DNA of 64,000 bases. Origin: Laburnicola sp. R22_1 (taxonomy: Eukaryota; Ascomycota; Dothideomycetes; Pleosporales; Didymosphaeriaceae). The notes under the pieces were generated by a model. That model saw only the letters and a list, made by a program, of their open reading frames with translations. It had not been told where the DNA came from and ran no database searches. The translations under genes and the position numbers were made by a program. The first letter of the stretch is position 1, and every line of letters starts with the position of its first letter. The stretch is from the NCBI GenBank assembly GCA_014281115.1, contig JACONQ010000005.1, positions 2,046,001 to 2,110,000 of the forward strand, given 5' to 3'. Shown one piece after another: positions 60,401 to 64,000 of this stretch.

Positions 60401-62682
60401 TAATAGAAGACTCTCCTCTATCGCTATTAATTACTTAACGCGCTGCTACTATTAGAAAGGCTATAAGAGAGGTTAGATAAATACACAAAACACGCCAAAT
60501 TAATAACGCGCTAGCGACGCGCAATGGACCTGCGACGATTAAAACAACTACACTGCCTATTAACTCTAACGTGCGCGTCTGGCGCGAGAAGGATAGATAG
60601 ATGGGCTCCTATAAGCTCATCGCTGTAACTAATAAAACCTATATAATATAGCTACTGTATGGCCCTACAAATTTCTACTTAACAGTTGTTAAGCCGTACT
60701 ACACTAATACCTCCCCAACGAACAACGAACTAGCCACGCCCCTAGCAACAAATAATAATAATAATGGCCACCTAATAGATATGCTAGACAATGTAGATAG
60801 CTATTACAACCATAACAGCAATATAAGTGGGTCCGACTAGTAACTAGGACTAGAACTAGCTTTCGAACCCCCTTAACGCAAACGCGGCCGACCTAAAGGC
60901 AGCAAGAACAAGCCTAAAGCCCCTACAGCCCGCGCGAATCCTCCTCGGACAGCCTATGTGGCTCCTATAGCGTACACTGCCTACGCGCTGCGTAATAAGG
61001 CTTACATAATAGAGGTCTTTATAACGCACAAAGAAAACACCAACTAGCTACTTGCTGTACAGCTACGCCAAGAATAAAGGATAACTACACCTAGTTAACC
61101 ATTTGAGCTGTCAGACAACAAAGAAATTAATAGCCTTATTGCTAATAGAGTCTTCCGCTTTAAGCAATACAATCCCTGCAAGCACAAGGGACGGATTTTT
61201 AAGTCGCGACTAGTACGCGAAATTAAAGGCAAGACTACCGCTACCCTATATAAGAAATTACGTCTTGTAGTGCAAGGATATTAAGACAACGGCAAAGCGA
61301 CAATCCTTACCTAGTCGCCAACTATCTAGCGAGCTAGCTAACGAATTATCCTAGCTATTGCTCCTTTGCTTATGCGCAATGGAGCCCTATCGCTGAATAA
61401 AGAAATCTCGCTCTAGCTGCGAGACATTACCCAGGCGTACGTACAGTCACGCACAAAGCTCAACCAAGTAGTCACCACCTACTTGCCTAAGGAAATTGAG
61501 TACAAGTATCCGCCTAACACAGTTATGATAGTCGAGAAGCCTCTATACAGCCTAGCTAAAGCTGGTACCTATTAGTGGGCAACGTACAGCGCTCATCATA
61601 AGGAAAAACTTTATATAGAGACTTTAACATACAACCTATACTTGCTTATAACTAACACTTAGGACACCTTTAGCGTAGTAGGTATGCAGACTAACAACAC
61701 TCTTATCCTCGCGAATAAACGCTTCTCTAACCTAGAGGAGAAGGAGTTGACATTTATAGCTAAGCCAAAGGAGAAGCTAACACCTACTACTCTATTACTC
61801 TTTAACGGATACATCCTATTAATTAATTATAACAGCAAGCTCTTACTACAACAGAAGGATTAAGGCAAGAAGATTTAGCTTATCGACACAAGCTTAGCCA
61901 ACTATCAGCAACAATATATCGAGCAGAGGGCTCGCGGCGCCTACATCGCAAGCATCTGCCAACTAGAGGCGACTTTTAACCTCTCTATTGCCGCACAAAC
62001 TCAGGAGCCTACCGCTAACGACGTCAACGCGTTAAACAAACGCTTACAGTGGCAATTAAACAACCTTAATTATGGCCTTACCTATAAGGCACTTGACCTA
62101 GCTTAAGCCAAGGTCTTTGTGTTTGTTGACGGCTCCTTTGCTAATAACAAAGATTTAAGTAGCTAAATTGGCTACACAATTGTATTGGCCACAGAAGATA
62201 TTGCTAACACTAAATTTATAATTTATAGCAATCTTATTCACTAGAGCTCTGCAAAGAGCAAACGCGTGACCTGAAGTGTACTTGCGTTAGAGATCTACGC
62301 AATAGTAGGAGGCGTCGACCTCGCCTACTCTATTACCTCAACGCTTGCCATAGTTACACAGCAGCTTAGCCTGCTATCTCTCCCCCTAATAGTTTGTACA
62401 GACTTATACTCACTATATAAGTGTATCGTTAAGCTAGGATCAACCAAGGAGAAGCGACTAATGATCGATATCATGGCTTTACGTTAATCGTACGAGAGGA
62501 GGGAGTTGTTTGAGGTTCGATGGGTGAATGGCCAAGACAACCCTGCTAACGCCATAACAAAGGCGTCGCCCAACAAAGCTCTCGAAGCCCTCATTAACAC
62601 TAACTCGCTGCGCGTACGAGTTGAAGGATAGGTAGCACGCAAGGCTCCCGCAAACTAGCTCTAACTAAAACATAACTATTAA
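57421..62682 (+). pseudogene. Copia Gag-Pol polyprotein, single frame with stops
   Basis: From ATG 57421 (MPFTNYLTKKE) one frame holds to about 62682 without a frameshift, about 1750 codons, broken only by stops at TAG/TAA. Gag includes a long Pro/Gln/Tyr-rich part and a knuckle CFICSKPSC (58969-58995). Integrase: LRQLHRQFGHLLACRL near 59755-59800, then VIVNVMYLNSKPVLHIVNNAT (59950-60010) and VGPPEYLVYNAGRNF (60100-60135); catalytic Asp are Asn. Reverse transcriptase: PLYSLAKAGTY (61540) and GMQTNNTLILANKRF (61685), the DD of the QTDDTL box now NN. RNase H: VFVFVDGSFANNKDLSS (62115-62160), Asp kept. The polyprotein would copy and insert the element RNA. Inactive by RIP-type changes. Confidence 0.93.
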
Positions 62683-62752
62683 TAATAATAACAACCACCA
62701 CAGTTACTACCTTCCTTCTACACTCCTTTTTCTATAAAAGAAAAGTTGCTAG

Positions 62753-62968
62753 TGTCTGCACTCTCTTGTCTTCCAAGTCTACAAGAACTGTTGTTAGATA
62801 GAACAAGCGCGTTAAGGTCGGATCTGCATAATTGTGCAGGGACCACCGTGCTTAGCGCACAAGGCGCGACATTAGAGCTAGCCGAACATAGGGGTGACAC
62901 AACACAGAATACAGACACTAGATACCAAAGACAGAGACTAGTTTTTCCTTGCTACCTGTGAATCGACA
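62753..62968 (+). repeat. 3' LTR of Copia element
   Basis: 216 bp, preceded by a purine-rich tract (AAAAGAAAAG near 62737) and followed by TTTAC. It retains more C at CpA/TpG sites than the 5' LTR. Confidence 0.95.
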
Positions 62969-62999
62969 TTTACTATAAAAATTACCTATAGCTAATAAA

Positions 63000-63180
63000 A
63001 AATTTAATTAGTTAGACTTAATATAATCTAGTCTATATAACCTTAACCTAACCTATAGTCTATATAACTCTAACCTAACTTATACCTATTACTAGCGCAA
63101 AATTTATAAGTAAAGGTTAGGTTAGGGTTAAGGTCGTATATAAGGGAACCTAACCCCAACCTAACCTATACCTATTTGCT
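63000..63180. repeat. subterminal telomere-like repeats, right end of R1-C
   Basis: CTTAACCTAACCTATAG, then an inverted AGGTTAGGTTAGGGTT and again CCTAACCCCAACCTAACC. Homologous to 21985-22110. Confidence 0.8.
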
Positions 63181-63748
63181 AGCCTAGGCTTACTAGTTTT
63201 TAAGAACTAAATAAGCTGCTAGCTTAGTTAGTATATAAGAATTGCCTTTTAGATAGTTAAGTATATTGGCCTCTTATAAATAATTATCTTATACATAAAA
63301 TAAAACTTTAGTATTATTACTTTAGTAATAGTAGTATAAAACTATAGTATACACTTTTTAGTAGTAGTAAGTACTTTTTTAAAAATAATATTAATATCTA
63401 AATAAGTAGTAAGGTGTAAAGAAATAGTAGGAGATTTATTAAAAATAACTTTAATATAGTAATAGAGTAATAATATATCTAGTATATATTTATTTTATTT
63501 TACTTATAAGAAATAGTATATACCTATTAATATAACTTATATTATTTATAATAATTAACATAGTAGGGAATAGAGATAGATAACTATAGTATAGCAGTAC
63601 TAAAGCTATTTTATCTACGCTCTCTTAAAGTTTTAAGTAGCCTCTTTATAAAGATTTCACTTATAAAAGTAGTTTTATACTAAGACTATTAAAATTACTA
63701 AGTTTACTTAGTAGTTAAAATATATATTTTTATAACTACCTTTTTACG

Positions 63749-63849
63749 CTTTTTTTAGTTACTAAGTAAGAGGCTTTGCTTTTTTATTATATTATTTAAG
63801 ATAAAAGCCTTTATTATGCTAATCCTAGGTAGTTAATTTAACGCCACAT
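63749..63849 (+). repeat. 95-bp IC-end motif
   Basis: TTAGTTACTAAGTAAGAGGC, then AAAAGCCTTTATTATGCTAA and AGTTAATTTAACGCCACA; the end of IC copy 2. Confidence 0.75.
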
Positions 63850-63924
63850 AATAGTAAATATAACTTTTATACATTACTATACTAGATTTTCTTAGATGCT
63901 TTAGCTAATTTAATTTTATATATA

Positions 63925-64000
63925 TTATTAAATTATCTACTTAGGAGTAGAATAATAAAAGCTTTTTCTTAAATAATATAATTAAAAAAGTAAAGTTTCT
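63925..64000 (-). repeat. 95-bp IC-end motif, inverted, cut by window edge
   Basis: AATTATCTACTTAGGAGTAG, then AAAGCTTTTTCTTAAATAAT; runs into the window edge. Confidence 0.6.

Larger units (their letters stand above)
56899..62968 (+). mobile_element. Copia LTR retrotransposon in R1-C
   Basis: LTRs of 216 bp (56899-57114, 62753-62968), TGTCTGCACTCTC to CGACA, flanked by the 5-bp duplication TTTAC (56894-56898, 62969-62973). One long frame between them has Gag, protease, integrase, reverse transcriptase and RNase H in Copia order (integrase before RT). GC content is clearly higher than that of the host hAT, so it is a later arrival. Confidence 0.95.
49020..63186 (+). mobile_element. hAT transposon copy R1-C, interrupted
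   Basis: Flanked by the perfect 8-bp duplication GGCTTACT (49012-49019, 63187-63194). Termini TAGGCTAGTAGATAGG and CCTATTTGCTAGCCTA. It is collinear with R1-B along its whole length once IA (51640-52949), the IC-like element (54618-55660) and the Copia element (56899-62968) are removed; net length about 5.7 kb. More RIP-damaged than R1-B. Confidence 0.92.
48556..63849 (-). mobile_element. insertion family IC, copy 2, split by hAT R1-C
   Basis: Pieces 48556-49019 and 63195-63849 are, in reverse complement, collinear with copy 1 (11532-12628). The 95-bp end lies at 63749-63849. ATAATAGTAAATAT occurs on both sides (about 48541-48554 and 63848-63861), a probable target duplication. R1-C (49020-63186) lies in the middle with its own 8-bp duplication. 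Confidence 0.7.

Noticed and set aside
62718..62961. Two overlapping ORFs on both strands
   Set aside because: They lie in the 3' LTR of the Copia element and read through non-coding LTR sequence.
1..64000. CRISPR array or bacterial operon
   Set aside because: Repeats are transposon-derived without unique spacers of even size, and all genes are eukaryotic transposon types with spliceosomal introns.

Overview
This window looks like a gene-poor, transposon-packed block from the nucleus of a filamentous ascomycete (Pezizomycotina). The basis is the element mix (hAT, Fot1/pogo, Tc1/mariner with short GT-AG introns, chromodomain Gypsy, Copia) and damage typical of repeat-induced point mutation (RIP): strong AT bias, a flood of TAG/TAA codons where Gln or Trp is expected, and catalytic Asp/Glu turned into Asn/Lys by G-to-A changes after T. 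I found no intact host gene, rRNA or tRNA. Every recognisable coding region is a broken transposon gene.

Layout, left half (1-24974). A 5.7-kb hAT element (R1-A, reversed, continuing beyond the left edge) has been shredded by later insertions: a Gypsy-like retroelement at the window edge (1-1500), a short insertion of family IB (1607-2845), a Fot1 element (4415-8401) that carries another Fot1-type element inside its left TIR (4443-6576), a third Fot1 element (8609-10468), short insertions of families IA, IC and IB (11137-11282, 11532-12628, 13210-13391), a second, forward hAT copy R1-B (13463-22123, itself holding a Tc1/mariner at 14628-17542), and a fourth Fot1 element (22666-24529).

Middle (24975-49019). 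An AT-rich stretch is followed by a paired-TIR element with a GC-rich core (26673-27642), an IA insertion (28029-29220), and a four-level nest: Gypsy-2 (29335-47193), a palindromic Fot1-type MITE (30408-41308), Gypsy-1 (31050-41250), and a Fot1 element (37006-38856). Each level has matching target-site duplications (CTAAC, TA, ATTTT, TA). Small IA and IC pieces follow.

Right half (49020-63186). A third hAT copy, R1-C, has 8-bp duplications GGCTTACT and sits inside an IC copy. It is interrupted by IA (51640-52949), IC-like (54618-55660) and a Copia element (56899-62968).

The most unusual result is the hAT family R1. Beside its transposase and a protein with 12-residue tandem repeats, it carries a histone H3-like gene with two 54-bp introns (21228-21773; second copy 56212-56751), and its ends hold telomere-like TTAGGTTAGGG tandem repeats. 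A second pattern is a 17-bp-spaced duplicated motif in the TIRs of all five Fot1-type elements and the palindromic MITE, although their sequences differ. A third is a set of insertion families (IA, IB, IC) that share one end, vary in length and have 12-14-bp target duplications.
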